A program made the translations under genes and the position numbers. 64,000 nt of DNA, taken from the NCBI GenBank assembly GCA_026874595.1, contig CM049307.1, positions 52,887,370 to 52,951,369 on the forward strand, in the 5' to 3' direction. The notes under the pieces were generated by a model. That model searched no databases. It had not been told where the DNA came from and saw nothing but the letters and a program-made list of their open reading frames with translations. Origin of the DNA: Sipunculus nudus (Eukaryota > Annelida > Sipuncula > Golfingiida > Sipunculidae). How positions within the stretch are numbered: position 1 is the stretch's first letter; each line of letters starts with the position of its first letter. Shown here one piece after another: positions 46,200-59,003 of the stretch.

Positions 46200-46645
46200 G
46201 AATGCTCCGTACCGGCGAGCTCTGTTGTCCTCGGACGACATGTGGTTTTAACCGCTGCATTGTATGGCAAGGTTCTCTGAGCATTACCGACGGGATGGGC
46301 ATAGAGCAAAGAACTGTATTCATACCAATGAAAGTGTGATATTGCATTGTGCATCCAGGGCCAATTTGAAGCATGGGACATCCACTCCGAGTGGCCTGAT
46401 TACACCGACACGTCTGTTGTCGTAATGTTGGTCTTATTCTTGGCGCTGTGCCAGAACTGGCGTAATCATACCAACGAGAGTGGGTGTCGCTTAATGCTTA
46501 AATTGGTGCTAGATGCACAATGCGACATCACGCTCTCATTGGTCATGCCCAGAGAACCTTGCCGTAGTATTCCTGCGGTCCCAAAAAGAGAACGGTACTC
46601 TACAGTGTGCGGTGACCGCAGCGGGTTGTGACCGAGGCTTTAAGT
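46200..46645. repeat. Fold-back (long inverted repeat) element
   Basis: 46262-46354 and 46508-46590 are inverted copies: GGCAAGGTTCTCTG, CCAATGA-AGYGTGAT and GCATTGTGCATC-A occur in one arm and as complements in the other; the left arm has ~45 extra bp. A long A/G tract (46660-46737) follows. Confidence 0.8.
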
Positions 46646-47738
46646 AGCGGTTAAAGCAAAAAAAAAAAAAAGCAAAAAAAAAAAAAAGAAGAAAAAAAAA
46701 AGAAGAAAAAAAAAAAAAGAAAAAAAAAAAAAAGAAACAGTAAAAAAGGAGGCCTTGGAAAACTGCCAACTAACTGCTGCTTGAGGAGACCACGTAAATA
46801 TTTATATAATAAATATAGTTAAACATGGTTATACGACTAACTTTCGAACATGTAAAGTGTTATTCAGCCTGCCTTCAGACCTATAGACTGAAACTGATCT
46901 GAAAAAAAAATCCGCCTTCAATTCCCGATATGAGACAAAAGTTCGTTTTTAAGGTCTTTGTCAGACGAACGAACTCCTGGGAGCATATATATGTTTTTCA
47001 TAGTTTATTTTTTTAAATTCCATTAGCTGTTTCCTGCTGTTGCTTTCTTCTGTTGCTCTTGTTCGCGTCAAATAAACGTTGGCCTACTTAAAACAAACCT
47101 CTAAATAAAGAGGAAATTTGGTTATTGATTTTACCGAAGCACCACGCTTATCCGCTAGGATTGATTTATTAACGTAATGCGGTCGCCCATTTCTACTCGT
47201 TGGGCGTCTGTTATTTTAACGGATTTTTCTCATTTTTATTTATAGTGTTTTGTCAAGCAGATAGGGCTGACGTTAATACATCAGGATCTATGCTGCCATG
47301 GTAATCAAATAATAAAATGTGATATGAGGCTAGGCTACCTTGTGGTTAATATTGGAGATACTTGGTGGCATATTAAGTTTTACAGGTATTCCTGTTCAAA
47401 CAGGTTGGTCATGACCGTTGTATCTCTGGGGAAAATGGGGCCTTTCTCCATGGTCCAAAGCCTTACAGGGGTCAGCTTGTTACTGATGAAAGTATGTTAA
47501 AGCATTTTGATAAAGACTAATTAATGCTTATTCATTAAAGAAAAAAAGACATGTAGCAGACATCAATAGAAGGTTCTAAATCTGACTACATCGGTCAGTA
47601 CACATGCAAAAATCCAAAGTAATATTTATTATCTGAAAGTTTTCCTTTTGATATTGCCAACTGTTTTTTCAATAGAATTGAAATTCTAATTCATTTCAAT
47701 AGCACCTCTAATTGACAACGATTGATCTTTGCATTTTG

Positions 47739-47740
<2 letters not shown>

Positions 47741-47803
<63 letters not shown>
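47741..47803. repeat. (AT)n microsatellite
   Basis: 63 bp of AT units next to the 3' end of the LINE relic, where LINE tails often seed microsatellites. Confidence 0.98.
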
Positions 47804-47808
<5 letters not shown>

Positions 47809-47934
47809 CTTCACCGGCAATATAATTTTTTCTAGCAACTGATATGCGCTTACATTAAAAAGTATCACTGTATGTAAAAGGGTATTTGGAAGATCCAAAT
47901 TCTTTTAGCACTTTCATACATCATATACCATACA

Positions 47935-49445
47935 TCCTTTATAAGACAACAATCATAAAAAAAGTCTGTAACAGTGTCTCCTTCTCTCTTTTACAGAAGG
48001 AACAGTAATCCTGTTCTTTAATACCAGCTTTCAAAAGAAATGGATTTAATGCAAGAATTCTATGTTATATCTCAAAATTGAGAGTATCTATGTTTTGTTG
48101 ATATTGTTATTGAGTATATTTTTTAAAAACAAAGGTATTCCGTCCTCAACATAAGCCTCAATATCTTGATGCCATAATAAAATACTAGTTTCTGGATGTA
48201 GATATCTCCTTTCTATAAGTTTTGTATATACCGTTTTAACAAGTTTTATCATTTGTAGAATGTTATCAATTTTACATACTGAGCAATAATCGTCTTGGTT
48301 ATGTTTTATTTCTTGTTTCCATTTTGTTGGTATTATGTGTATTATACTTTTACATGTCATTATTTTTATATCAATGCCATAAATCTGGTGTATGATAGTT
48401 ATATTTACACCAATCGTATAAAACTTTTTTTTCCAGGATAAAGTACCAGTATTCTTTTCAAAGAAACAGAGTTGTTCCAGATCTGCAGCATTTACATTGC
48501 AGTGAAATATGTATTCAGTCAAATTATTAAAACTTCAGTAAACCAGCTGTCTCCATCCTTGTTTCAAATCTGAGCTCAACAATCTGTTGACCAAGGCAAT
48601 ATTAGTTGCTTGTAATTTTGACTTTATGTCAACCATGTCTAAACCACTATTACTTTTAGATGCTATCTTTTACTTTATCTATTTTGTTATTTCATATGAA
48701 ATTTTAAAGCTTGCATTCAACCTCTTTTAGAAATGATACTGGAGTTTTTGGTTAAACGGACAACTGGTACTGCAGTTGTGATATCAAATCAAATTTAAAG
48801 ACCGTGATATCTTACCAACTGGTGTTAACTCTTCTGAACCAAATATTAATTAGTTGCCTAATTTTATTTAATGATGGCAAAAAGTTCATTTCATAAAGAT
48901 TTTGGAATGTACTATCAATCTCAATGCCTGAAATTGTAATTGGTTCCTTTGTCCACTTTAGACTAAGTTTTATCATCTCTTCTTTATCGAATGCATGATT
49001 ACCAATGGGCATAGTTGCTGTTTTTCTACATCTTAAACCATAACGTTTTGAAATCTTTAAAATTGTTCTATAGCCTCTTTAACAACCGGTTGTCCACCGC
49101 TTATAAATAACGTAGTATCATCCTCATAATTAGAGATGATATGTTTTACTTTTCCAATATCTGTAATATTATTATAGTCTCTTATTATTACAGCAAGCCC
49201 GTTCTATCGAATTAATAAACGGATATGGTGAAAGTGGACAGCCTTGACTAACTCATCTGCTTACTGGGAAAAACCTGGAAGGCTATCCATTATTTATAAC
49301 GCATGATGATACACCTTCTTTAATCCATTTACAGAAAAAATCAGCAAAATTGTAGTGTTTTAATGATTTTTGAATAAATGACCATTCTAACAAATGGAAT
49401 GCCTTTTCAAAATCTATTGATATTAAGGTGGTCCCTGGCATAGCC
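47935..49445 (-). mobile_element. 5'-truncated dead non-LTR retrotransposon (LINE), RT C-terminal half
   Basis: Minus strand carries reverse transcriptase landmarks in order: PGTTLISIDFEKAF (49441 down), QGCPLSPY, YEDDTTLF (49128-49111; catalytic box, usually YADD), the FLPSLNKI-W-RR region (48812-49012) and a terminal C-x2-C-x4-ET motif near 47965-48012. Stops after the INNG segment and several frameshifts make it inactive. The start inside the RT domain is typical 5' truncation. Confidence 0.85.
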
Positions 49446-51225
49446 ACATATAGGTAAACGAGTGTGCTGGGAGTCCAAGTAAACTTTATACAAAACTCTC
49501 GTCATAAGACGTATAGGGAAGAAGACAATGCAAAAAGCAAAAGCAAAATCCGGCACTGTTCCTGCTTAATTCGCTTAAGTGGGGTTGTCCTGCATGGGAC
49601 ATGATTAAAACGGCCCAAAGCTTATCTAGTGGGCGGTCTTGTGGGGTACACCTGCATTTTATGTCTATCTTTGATTTCTGAATGTCTGTTAAACTTAACA
49701 AATCCCTTTTGATATTATCTAAAATAAACACTGGCCTCATCGGCCAACATGCATGGAACAAAACACCAATATCTTTCAGAATAAAGTAATACAAGTAATA
49801 TGATTAATTTAAAATCGCTAGAGAAAACAACAGATGCAATGACCTGATCAGTCAATAGGGAACAAAAGACTGATATCCTTTTGAGGGCGGTTATACAAAG
49901 CAGTACAATTTAAGATCTAAAGCATTCTATATCTCCAGGATATTTTAATTCACTTGAAACCATTAAAAATACAAGTGGACTGGATGTTATTGTATGTTAA
50001 TTAAGCAGAATCAACCGCCAAATCAAATATGAAAAGATGGATGGCTTATCATAAAAGTTTTTATTTTTTAATGATTTTATAAATATGCACATATGAGAAT
50101 CAAACTATAATATGGTATTAAAGAATTTAATTAAACCTCCAAGTTGACATTTTACTCCTTTTTCAAATCTTTCTCATTACTTGACAGTACCCTATGAGTT
50201 TTTGCATGATGCCTCACCTTTTGTTGATATGGATATTTAGTTGGAGTGTTTATATGACATAGTTTACATGACAAGTGTCTCTGATTTGCAAGTGATTATG
50301 CTAATTATGAAAATATTACAACACCATGTTATTACGACATTTTTACATGAACAAATGTTATCAAGGAATTATTTGTCCATTCGGAATAATTTTATTTCTC
50401 CTTTTAAGTGACAACATGAGTACATCTGAATCACTCTTGCCTGTAACTGATAGGTGGAATTACAATGAAGACAATTCCCATTAAGAGATAAAAAATAACT
50501 TATACCTGATGAATATCACCTAACGTACCAAGACTATTGCTTGTATGAGCTTTAAAATTATTTGATTGTCATCTGGTCCTACTGCTTCATTAAAAAGCTC
50601 AAGATGTTTGCAATCATAGACCGATCGCAAGGAAGGCCTTTCCCCTCCGGTCACTTGCATGCAAGTGCGCAATAATTTAAAATACTAGCTTGTCGAAATA
50701 GGTTCTTCCAAAAAAACGACAGTGAAAACGTGCTGAACTGTTTCAACGTTAACAGACAACCAAACAACCCACACCCGTGACAGATGAACATTTGTTGTAC
50801 AGACCATAGGAATAACATGCCTTTAGATAATCGGTAAATTAATAAGCAATATATAAGACAACAATGCACTTACCTACGAAACCCTACTTATCACATATTT
50901 TATTAATACAATCAAACTCTGTTTGTTAGTGCTCTAGGAACAACTAAATATTTTTGTAATGTCTGACTCTAAGAGTCTCGGAAAAAGATAAAAATGGCAT
51001 TGAAACTTGTGTTATCTGTACTCGACTTCCGACAAATTTATAAACCTCATCTGGAACTGTTTGTCCTCTTTTTGTACTGCTTGCAACTTAACAATATAGC
51101 CGCGTCACATACCGGTCAGAAGGCCTCAGCTTGAATCAGAGTAACAAACTGCTTTATGCCTTGATACACAATCGAGGTTGCCGAAAAAATAATTTGAAAT
51201 ATTTGTATAATTGTTTTTTTTTCAG
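49446..51225. other. Intergenic DNA, no gene seen
   Basis: Open frames at 49486-49794 (-) and 50651-50869 (-) show no known domain. The former abuts the LINE but does not look like RT. Confidence 0.45.
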
Positions 51226-51360
51226 GAAATGACCCCCCTTAGGACACACACTTTGCATCTTCCCCCAACAGTTCAGGACAAAAAAAGTGCATATCCGAGG
51301 CTGGCCACAGAGGAGTTATGTGAACTAAGTCCAGTGCGACCAAGGCCAATTATACTATAG
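51226..51360 (+). CDS. Candidate terminal coding exon, unrecognised
   Basis: A strong acceptor (TTGTTTTTTTTTCAG) is followed by 44 open codons with mixed, protein-like composition (EMTPLRTHTLHLPPTVQ...ELSPVRPRPIIL) ending in TAG at 51358. No family recognised and no upstream partner exon identified; it may be chance. Confidence 0.25.
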   Translation, partial: EMTPLRTHTLHLPPTVQDKKSAYPRLATEELCELSPVRPRPIIL

Positions 51361-51412
51361 ATTCAGCATAGCTTGAAAATAAGGTTATGATGGGGAAAAA
51401 AATAATAAAAAT

Positions 51413-51585
51413 CAGGTACACATATGTCACAGATGGCTCTTATTGCATCTTGGATAGAGTCAGGGGAGAAGAGAGAGGCTTGAGTACAGTCAGGGGAAGT
51501 GGCCTTTATGTAGTCGGCGGTTGATATGAATAACTGGTCCCAGACAAACTTCCCCTGCATACAGGTCAATGTCAAAGTCGGAGCT
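51413..51585 (-). other. Coding-like island, unrecognised
   Basis: GC-richer than its flanks. The minus strand is open for ~60 codons (GKFVWDQLFISTADYIKATS...) behind a TATCCCACAG acceptor, but the plus strand is also open for ~35 codons, so strand and reality are uncertain. No homology recognised. Confidence 0.25.
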
Positions 51586-53204
51586 GTGGGATATATCAAT
51601 TGACGATTAATAAATCATTTCTATAAAGAGAAAAAAATATATCCATCGGTGGAGTTGCATTACAAGTTCCTTTTTTGTACGTCAATAGTCTCCCAACCGT
51701 TATGCAAATTCTGACATGTTTATGTTCTGCCTTTGTTAACTGATTGCTCGATTCGAGGTACAGAAGGGACTTAAAAGTTATTGTCATTGAGCTCCCGATG
51801 ATTTATTATTACCAAAACATTCCTTTGTATGACGTTCGCAACCGTTTCATGGCAACTCGCGAGTAATCCAACGCCAGTAATTTAAATTTAGCCAGTATAG
51901 TGGGCAAACATAAGGCAAGCTGTAACAACCATCGATTCAGGTGCAACCTATCCTTCTTCTATGATTATTTTCCTCAAATGATGGGTGGTCACGTGGCATG
52001 CTTTACATGGTTAAAGGTTCATAGACAGTCGGTGCACACAGTGTTCATGCAAATTTAGACTTGTTGATACAAAAAATGTTGGATCTCAATAAAACATGAC
52101 ATGTCTGGGTCAATTGTCCCCAATACTTCAGGACAGATATCGTGAATCCTTCCCATTTACGATCTTGAAAATAAGGGAAAAGTATAAAAAAAAATAAATT
52201 TATGGTACAAGTTTGCTGAGTTTAAATCGTATGCGCTTATGTTGTTGAGGTTTAGCAACAATCAACGTTTTATCTAGTGTTTTAGTTCGAGTCCAGGCCA
52301 CTCGAGTCTAAGTCAATGTCCTTGAGGTTCGAGTTCAAGTCTCACTCCTTCGAGCCCGAGTCATTTTGAACCAAAGTCCATATACCAAGTCCAATACAAA
52401 TATCTTTATCACGCCAAGTCTTTATAATGTGTATTTTTTTTCTATTGGACTCGAGATGAAACAAATCAGGTTTCTCCCCCGCCTACCATGGAGGTTACTG
52501 CGGAAAATATTGAATACCAGTGGGCAACTCGAAAGACACTTTAAAATTCCTGATGAGTTGAATATAAGAAACAAATAGTGATACTTGTGTACCCCTTGAA
52601 AACTACAACAAGGTCATCTGCATGTATTCGAACTCGATCTAGCCCTTAATGAGATGCATCGACGCTATGAGTTTGGTGACCCTACCTCTAATTCTTTTCG
52701 AGTTATTGCATTTACATCATGTCAGCAAGATCACCTTTGTGACCTTGAAAAATGTGTCATGGTCATCCATGTTCATGCTTGACCTAACCGTTCATTTAAA
52801 GCATAAAAAGTGACTGTGTCATCAATTCTTTTAATGCTACTATGCTAATGACATTGAAAGCATTTAAAAAGGATCTACCCTGCAGGGTTAGTTCAAAGTT
52901 AAAAATATATTAGGTCCATAAAAGATATAGTTTTCAAATTCCCATTATGCTCTGCATTCTGGTCAGCCAACTCTAATTCAAGGACCTGCGAAACGTATAG
53001 AACAGAAACAGCTGTTTGTAACGTAAAACGAGATCAAGTGGTTCAAGCTTTACAAAATGGATGCCAACTCCTCGAAGCCACACGGAAGAGTTCCCATGCA
53101 TCTCTTGTACCCGCGTGACCTAACTGATTCAACAAACTCCTGTATTGCAATTATCACCAATAGCGAGCTGAAGGTGATTATCATAGCACTCAAATAAAAA
53201 TCTT

Positions 53205-53400
53205 ACGGCAGGATCAACGTCAAGCCCACAGTAAACCTGACTGTGCCATAAACGGGGAGGCAGCCAAAGGACGACAGCGGCTGTGTTGATCTGTCGTCAT
53301 GGTAACATTCTTGGCGGGAGGGCACGCGGAACCTGGGAGACACACCTGGCTGTTTACGAGGGTTCCCTAGGCCTGACGCTAAGGTTAGTTTTTTTCTTTC
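53205..53400. other. GC-rich island, possible exon or promoter
   Basis: Clearly higher GC than its surroundings, with a GCAGGATCAACGTCAAGCCC acceptor-like start on plus and an open frame on minus. A TTCTCTC tract and (ATCG)n at 53390-53438 follow. No domain recognised. Confidence 0.3.
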
Positions 53401-54355
53401 TCTCTCTTTCTCTTTCTGCTTCATCGATCGATCGATCGGATATTTCAAATGAGGATTAAAGAGAATAATGACGAACTTATATTCTTAACACCAAAATATG
53501 CGACAAAATGTAACAAAAACAATAAAGAAATCTAAGATATCATATGACATAAATAGAATTTAAAGCAGACAAGAATTCAGGTGGGATCCGAGAGTTGATA
53601 ACATTTGACGATCGGTTTATTGATATCATTGAATAAAATACAGTAAGTGCGCCCGAATTTTAGATGTTTAGAGAGCAGGAACAATGAAGTCATAATGTAC
53701 CATTCGGAAGCGTTCTTGTGGTTCTGTTATCGAGGATTAAATTAACATTAAACGTCACGGCATGACAATTAGCGGCAAAATGATGAAATGAGAACGCCTT
53801 GGAAAATATTATGGGCGAAGGTGTAATAAATGGTGAGATAAGACAGCTTTACCTTATAGATAACCCGAGTTGACAGCATCAAAAAAGGAATTGTCTGAGA
53901 ATTGTAGAATTGTATGTAGCAAGGGAATCATACAATCTAAAGAGGCTGAAATTGCCAATAGTCATCTAAAGTAGAAAAGAAGCCAAGGTGACAGCTGCAA
54001 TGTCTTTTGAATTTCAAGCCATGGAATCCGAAGAATAGGGAAAAACACAACGATTGTACTATCATAACATCAAATTATTTTTTTTTAATTTTTGGTTCCT
54101 TGTTTTGTGACTGTGATTGGTAATCATCAATTCAGCCTATGATTACTGCGATATTAAGAATATTTTAAGAAGCCAGTTTAAAATTACATCATAAGTTCTG
54201 GCTTCGTATGGTAGTGTTTAATATAGGAATGTCAGTCTCATTAACAAAAGAAGAATGAAGAAATATAGAGGACATTTGAAGGGGAATGGATGATATTATG
54301 ATTACCCCTAAATATTTCCTATCCTTGTGCAACGAATGTTATATATTCCGTATTA

Positions 54356-54692
54356 GGCCAAAAAAAAAAGGTATGGTTATCAGCACCCCGTGCATCAATT
54401 TTAATCCCCCGCAAAAAAAAGTTCATTTTGATTTTTAATAGAAACACTAATTAGGAGCTCTAGCCGCTCGGACATTTCTTTCAAGAAGATAAAATAATAC
54501 AATTTTGATTAGATTTCCTTTGTTATGTAGTGCTTTTACTTGTTAAGCAAAAAAATGTTATTATCATGCTTTTCCATGATCATATGACATTTTTATCGAA
54601 ACATACAACAAAAAGGTTAAAAAAAAAAAAAAATTGCCCGCCCGCACTCATTTCTGAGAATTAGTGCCTGTGAACCAAACATTTTTTTTGCC
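54356..54692. mobile_element. PIF/Harbinger-like MITE, copy 2
   Basis: 337 bp, flanked on both sides by TTA (54353-54355 and 54693-54695), the target duplication typical of PIF/Harbinger. Ends GGCCAAAAAA...GGTATGGTT and, inverted, AACCAAACATTTTTTTTGCC. The interior matches 28133-28425 apart from ~45 extra bp around 54440-54485. Confidence 0.82.
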
Positions 54693-54785
54693 TTACTTGT
54701 ATGATAAAAACAACCACAGAAACGTTTTAACAGACCGAAATGAATCATGGACGAAAATATAATTTACTCTTCCCTACCTCCACAG

Positions 54786-54874
54786 TAACCCGACCACAGC
54801 CTTTTGGGCTGCCTGTATTGTACAGAGACAAAGAAAAAGAAGGGGATGTAGCTGAGGGGGATGCGAATGTATAG
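54786..54874 (+). CDS. Candidate terminal coding exon, unrecognised
   Basis: After a CCTACCTCCACAG acceptor, 28 codons in one frame (TRPQPFGLPVLYRDKEKEGD...) end in TAG at 54872. Composition is unlike the AT-rich flanks. No partner exon or family recognised. Confidence 0.25.
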
Positions 54875-55259
54875 AATTATCTTAAACTGTTTAGTAAAAT
54901 ATATGTATTACAATAAATATGAGCCGTAAATGGAAATTCTATTTAAGTTTCCAATAATTGAAAATAAATCGTTCGCTTTTAATGATTATAACTGCTAGAA
55001 AAAGAAGTTAAACACTAATACGTGAGTGGATTTCTGAGTGTTTGAAAAGAGGATGGGAAGTAGTTAGTAACTCAGCCCCATCAAGATTGACCCGTTTACA
55101 ATGGGTGTATACATTACTGAAAACATGTTCGATCATTCGTATTAAAACGTGTGAAAAGTCACTTTTTTCGAGTGTTTGTTGCCGTCAACCAAAAATTATG
55201 GCATCAATCAAAATATGTTACAGATTTTTTTCTCTCTCCATTTTAAAAGGAAATTGAGC

Positions 55260-56440
55260 ACATGTCATCCGCTATGCTCGCTCTAGTCGTCTGCTACAAG
55301 TCTGTCGTCTACTCGTCTGTCGTCTGCTGCGAAAGGCGTCTGTTCTCTGTCTCTACATTACGCACAAAATCTTAATTTGTACCTGTCGCCGATCAGACCA
55401 TGACAGGTTGTAGAGCAATGTCAACAGAAGCCCGTTTGTACGTAAGAGGTGCCAGTAGTTAAACTCCGGGCAAATATTGACGTTCGCAAACAATTACCTT
55501 TCCGTAAATTTCCTGAAATGCTTTGCTGATTTAATTTAGTAAAGTTAAGGAAGAAAGTGCGTCAAATATGCTTTCTCTCAACTACACTTGGGTCTGTCGA
55601 AATTTTAACGTTAGAAATTAGGTAAGAGTATATGTATTTGTTATTTTTTTCCTTATAAAAAATAAAAAACGTGCGCAAATTTGATATTATAATATTTGTT
55701 TGATTAAAATTTTACAATTTGGCAAATACATTTTCATTAACGAATGTATCATGGCTACATCTGAACAACGTTCAAGATAACAGATGACTTTTACCTGTAT
55801 CACTTTTTTGGTCTATTACATATTTATTTCACAGCTACATTTTGATAATTTGATTCATCAATTTCCGTGTCTTTACCTTTATTACTATTATATATATAAT
55901 ATATGTGTGTATCAAAATATAAATATATAATACACACACATAAACCCATATACTACTATTGTTATACCATGACGTAAACTTGACCCCATGGTAAACAAAT
56001 ATGGCTGACACTGTAGCGGCAGAGGTGACAGACCTTTTCTCCACTTGTACTCCATAAATATTATTGATCAGGGTTTATTTATAGTGTAGCTTGGAAAAAA
56101 ACAAGAAAAACATTCAAGCATAGATCAACACAGAATACGTACTATGTCAGAATCTCTTTCAGCAGTCTCAATGTTCCACGGCGTTCATGGGGTATGGCCC
56201 TAAATGTAATAAACGTGGAGTATCATTATATGCTATAAAAAGCCAAATGAGCGGTTTAAAACCAATATCCATACAACGTGATCGTATAATTAATGGTCAC
56301 CATTTTTTCTTGGTTTTGCTGTATTGCTCTCTATTTCAACATTGATGATGAAATTATTGAAATTTGACATTTTTTAAATATGCAGTATAAAGTCAGGCAT
56401 GTTGTCCCACACAATCACACTGTTTTTAAACCAGTTATTA
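55260..56440. other. Intergenic DNA, no gene seen
   Basis: Contains a GTCGTCTGCT-type low-complexity tract (55270-55350) and an AT/AC-rich stretch (55890-55940). No supported exon. Confidence 0.45.
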
Positions 56441-56444
56441 CTAA

Positions 56445-56660
56445 TTGATTAAAGAAATTCGGCTATGGGGGGTACAGTACAGAATTCAAAGCTTTGAGGT
56501 CGTGAGTTCAAATCTTAACCTGGGACGCACAGATTTTTCACTGTCGACCTCCACCAAGGTTGAGGGCTACGCAGGCTTAATTGTAAAACTATGCCCTATG
56601 CAAACCAGTGCGTCTTTTGGGGCTCCTCGGTGCTATGACCCAGCGATCGTAATGTTTACA
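56445..56660 (+). repeat. Possible tRNA-derived SINE
   Basis: GGTCGTGAGTTCAAATCTTA resembles an RNA polymerase III B box (GGTTCRANNCC) about 45 bp after a GGCTATGGGGGGTACAGT head. The A box is weak, so this is tentative. Confidence 0.35.
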
Positions 56661-57169
56661 CGCCAAAGCCCAACAGATAAAATATTGACTCAACATAACA
56701 TGATAGAAAGAAGATGATTTCGCCCTGTCACGCAGTAGCAAAACGAAATGGAACTCTGCAGATGTTCATACTTAGATTAAGACTTAGATAACACAGCATA
56801 AAAATGGCGGCGGTACCTCCAGCAAGAATATATATTTACAAATGAAAATTCCCATTGCATAATATAGATGGTATATATAGACAATGTATGATATGAAATA
56901 AATATTATAATATCATTTTAGAATTACTTTTACGTATAACATGAATATCTCAACCATATGTTGATGGTTTCACCCATAACATTAATATGTATATCAAGTT
57001 ATCACAATATCCCATTCTTATTACCTTTTGAACAACCCCTGAGAGGCACGACCTAGCTGTACCTTTCTGCCCGGCAGAGCCAAAGTTTTCCGTAACGGGT
57101 CCAAGGATACTTTTTTACTCTGAATGTGTCGCTCACTGCGCAGAATCGTACTTCCAAGACTACGAATCT

Positions 57170-57430
57170 CCTTCTAAGGGATTGTGGGTAAAGAACCCCA
57201 CAATGCAATGGGGCTTTTAAGTACATCAATAGCGTAGGCATAAAATGTAATAAAGAAGCAGATGTGGTCCATTAAAACACTTTTAATTGGAAGAGTTTCA
57301 AGGCACATTTCATGTGTATGAATGTTTTTGAGGTAAAAAACTTAACGGAATAAGTAATGCTTCGTGAGCAAGTGTGAACACTTTTATTTTGCAGTTCGAC
57401 ATACAAGTAGCCCTGGCCTCACATAATATC
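57170..57430 (+). repeat. Diverged dispersed repeat (partner 38950-39200)
   Basis: Begins CTAAGGGATTGTGGGTAAAG and shares the order of motifs listed for the partner. Confidence 0.7.
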
Positions 57431-59003
57431 CAATTAGAAGAGGTTTGTTTTGAATAATAAAGACACGACCTCTGGCGGAATTCTTTATGGCGTGACGTCA
57501 CATTCTGTTGAACTGGAAAATGCGACCTTTTGATTGTGCCAATATCAAAAGTTAGGTGTATACTTCAGACGTCTGAAATTGTTGCTTCAACTATAGTTTT
57601 TCATTCGAGATTTGTAAACATGCATGCTTAAAAGGTCCAAGATTTTTTCAAAATAGATCAGTATTTAAAAAAAATCTTTAAGGGGGCAGCCCCCTCTTAG
57701 ATCTAACCCCTGTCCTTCGCTTGTGGAACATTACCCAGTTTTGAACACACCTTCACCCTTTGTTTCCAAATTTCAGGATCCTAGGTTACTTCGTTTATTT
57801 TTCCAAGTTGCCAAAGAACTCTATACATACATTATATGTTACATTTAACCAATTGCTACCCTAGTACATATATATCAAAGAGTTTTTCCCATCTGACAGT
57901 GACTCACCGGGATACCCCCCTCCCCTCTCCCTCTTATAATCCCCCACGGAGATATCTTAATTTTCTAAACTTTTAAACCCCCCACAACATGTTATGGGAT
58001 AAACACAATGGTTGAGTAAACGTAATTTTGCTCAATTTACAGATTTGATTTAAATTAATTATTTAAAAAATATAAAAAGTTAAAATGTTTATATTCCACA
58101 AAAAAAGTCAGCAGGACAAAATGTACTGTGTCATCCATTCCACGAAACGTCTCCTGTCCCCCTCAAAAACCAGGCCAATGACCAACCTTCAGTTTCCACC
58201 TAAACTTTGGACTTGAAAATATTACAAATTATTTATAATGGACGTATTTTATTCATACCTCCACTTTAATTGACTGATTTATTTATCATGTCCAACAATA
58301 ACATTAATTGGTTGACAAAGTGTTTCGATATCATCCCCCTATCTCATTTGCAAAGCAACTTGAATGCGCAGTGCATTAGAGGAATATTGAACAATTTAAA
58401 TCCTTAGACTGGAAAAGGCAATAAGCTGATTTTAGAAAGAAGACTTCCAACAAGTTTAATCATGTGCCCCAGAGTTATCAATTTAGAATGTAAATCACTT
58501 AGCATTGTTTACAAAACCGATTGTGCATGCCCTTTCCCGCCCCCGTTGTTAGACTTCTATTTTTCATGACTGTGCCTCTTTCTTTCTTTTAGATTTTTGA
58601 TACCCCCTATTTTATCGTTGAAAAGGGTAAACACATGTGTGAATAAATCATGAATTTTCTTATAAAATCAGTTTTCTGATAAAATAAGCACTAATATAAC
58701 AAAAAGATAACAAGACGACTCGCGTTTAAGTAGTGTTTACTTTCCCTTGGGTAAACTATAATAACATATTATTTGTTATGTAAATCTATATGTACTTGAG
58801 TAAATCAAATGTGAAATGGCCACATCATGTGTCGATAGAATATTTTCGCACTTTTACATTTGATGAAAGAATAATTAACATATCAATATTAAGTCATTTT
58901 TAGTCATGTTGATTATATTTGAGATGTCTGCGGAGCAAGCTTTCTTATATAAGATTTATGCTTTAATGGTTTGTTTTTCAATGAATGACCCGTTACATCT
59001 TGT
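57431..59003. other. Intergenic DNA, nothing recognised
   Basis: AT-rich, short C-runs (57917-57960), no open frame of interest and no repeat partner noticed in the window. Confidence 0.5.

Noticed and set aside
46536-46769. Phe-rich open frame on the minus strand
   Set aside because: Product of the A/G homopolymer-like tract.
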